A DNA stretch of 16,322 nucleotides, taken from positions 1 to 16,322 of the forward strand of contig NZ_DAVG01000022.1 in NCBI RefSeq assembly GCF_002505485.1, written 5' to 3'. Positions 15,444 to 16,322 of this stretch are shown here, one piece after another. The stretch's first letter is position 1. Each line of letters starts with the position of its first letter. A program made the position numbers and the translations under genes. The notes under the pieces are model-generated. The model had not been told where the DNA came from. It saw nothing but the letters and a program-made list of their open reading frames with translations, and did not search any database. The DNA comes from Methanosarcina sp. UBA5. GTDB taxonomy: Archaea > Halobacteriota > Methanosarcinia > Methanosarcinales > Methanosarcinaceae.

Positions 15444-15558
15444 AATCTCGTATCGTCCCGCAGGTTTTTTTCCGCACCCCTGATAGAGTCACAGAGAGTC
15501 ACAGAGTTCGATTTTGGAGTTTGATTTTGAAATTTCCGGGACCACAGAAAACTCGCTA

Positions 15559-16173
15559 TTAAAGAATAATTTTAGGACAGATATCATCAAGAGCACATGT
15601 TTTGCACCTGGGAGAAATAGGCCGGCAGGTATTCTGCCCTAATTTTACAAGCAGGAGATTTATATATCTCCAATATTTCTGTGGAAAAATCTTTTTTAAT
15701 TCGAGTTCAGTTTCCTCAGGAGTTTTCGTCTCTACCAGACCTAGCCTGTTGGAAATCCTGTGAACATGAGTATCCACGGCAAGGGCATCCTTAAGGAAAG
15801 CATGTGCAAGCACACAGTTAGCAGTCTTTCTGCCGACTCCAGGCAGTTCGAGAAGAGCTTCCATATCGTCAGGAACCCTTCCATCATATTTCTCCAGAAG
15901 AAGTCTGGAAATTTCCTTTATTCTTCCTGCTTTAACCCTGTAAAAGCCCACATCTTTTATAAGAGTTTCAATCTCGCTAACATCAGCTCTCACCATTTCT
16001 TCAGGCGTCGAAAATCTCTCAAAAAGCTTGCTAGCTGCAGAGTAGGTCACGTCATCCCGGGTTCTATGGGACATCACAGTGGAAATTAACGCAAAAAAAG
16101 GATCTGTAAAGCCATCGTTAGAAGCTTCAGGATAGAGTTTGAAGAGTCTCTGCATTAGTTTATCGATGTCCAT
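15559..16173 (-). CDS. nth: endonuclease III, DNA glycosylase/AP lyase
   Basis: This base-excision repair enzyme removes oxidised pyrimidines and cleaves the resulting abasic site by beta-elimination. The 204-residue protein has the helix-hairpin-helix LPGVGRKTANCV (110-121) containing the nucleophile Lys116, the catalytic Asp134 in AVDTHVHRISNRLGL, and four cysteines at 183, 190, 193 and 199 (C-x6-C-x2-C-x5-C) for the [4Fe-4S] cluster. It is complete and of the usual length. The loop SHRTRD (35-40) is the archaeal-type version of the LSxQT motif. The ATG lacks a Shine-Dalgarno site; an upstream TATA box sits where a leaderless transcript would be expected. MutY-type adenine glycosylases are related but longer. 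Confidence 0.96.
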   Translation of the reverse strand: MDIDKLMQRLFKLYPEASNDGFTDPFFALISTVMSHRTRDDVTYSAASKLFERFSTPEEMVRADVSEIETLIKDVGFYRVKAGRIKEISRLLLEKYDGRVPDDMEALLELPGVGRKTANCVLAHAFLKDALAVDTHVHRISNRLGLVETKTPEETELELKKIFPQKYWRYINLLLVKLGQNTCRPISPRCKTCALDDICPKIIL

Positions 16174-16194
16174 GTTCAGAAATCAGTCTTCTCT

Positions 16195-16203
16195 AATATA
16201 AAA
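16195..16203 (-). promoter_or_regulatory. TATA box of nth; probable leaderless start
   Basis: On the minus strand 16203-16195 reads tttatatta, centred 26 bases before the A of the nth ATG. No ribosome-binding motif precedes the ATG. Together these predict transcription starting at or next to the start codon. Confidence 0.5.
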
Positions 16204-16322
16204 TTAAGGTTCAAGTTTGAATCTGAGTCAAAGTAAGCTCCAAATACACTTCAGGAGAGTAAGGAAATTAGAATTCTGGAAAAAAGTCGGTTTATAAAGG
16301 GAAGCCAAGATCCGGATTCGAA

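Noticed and set aside
15486..15506. Short tandem agtcacagag duplication
   Set aside because: It is ten bases, twice, with no gene or promoter position that gives it meaning; slippage is enough to explain it.

Overview
The window looks like a chromosomal segment of a methanogenic archaeon of the genus Methanosarcina or a close relative. The signs are a 443-residue archaeal SRP54, the archaeal two-step entry to 3-dehydroquinate (ADH synthase plus DHQ synthase II), a split GMP synthase glutaminase subunit, a short 222-residue archaeal triosephosphate isomerase and a fused Fae-Hps protein. AT-rich intergenic regions carry TATA-box promoters. I cannot name the species from sequence alone.

Layout from left to right: srp54 (+) with a hairpin terminator; guaAA (-), convergent with it; a 463-base divergent intergenic region; then a five-gene aromatic amino acid operon (+): ADH synthase, DHQ synthase II, aroD, aroE, tyrA. 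Two HEAT-repeat genes (+) follow, of 517 and 922 codons, both with N-terminal export or anchor segments. An 863-base AT-rich gap that opens with a strong terminator separates them. The second HEAT gene ends tail to tail with tpiA (-), their stop codons overlapping in one TTAA. Next come fae-hps (-) and nth, an endonuclease III (-).

The aro operon takes 6-deoxy-5-ketofructose phosphate and aspartate semialdehyde to dehydroquinate, then dehydroshikimate and shikimate. It also supplies the later arogenate/prephenate branch step to tyrosine. Shikimate kinase, EPSP synthase, chorismate synthase and chorismate mutase are not in this window. A perfect 8-base inverted repeat sits at the predicted transcription start just downstream of the operon's TATA box, a good place for a repressor. 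fae-hps joins formaldehyde capture on the methanopterin-type carrier to pentose phosphate supply, and tpiA serves triose phosphate interconversion, so those two genes share central carbon metabolism.

The least ordinary features are these. TyrA carries a C-terminal extension resembling the ferredoxin-fold anticodon-binding (FDX-ACB) domain of phenylalanyl-tRNA synthetase. tyrA ends in an amber TAG that lies inside a tandem repeat and would be followed by 33 further sense codons if read as pyrrolysine. There is a pair of probably cell-surface HEAT proteins of unknown function. A perfect tandem 20-mer lies in the predicted leader of fae-hps. I saw no CRISPR array, intact insertion sequence, tRNA or rRNA gene.
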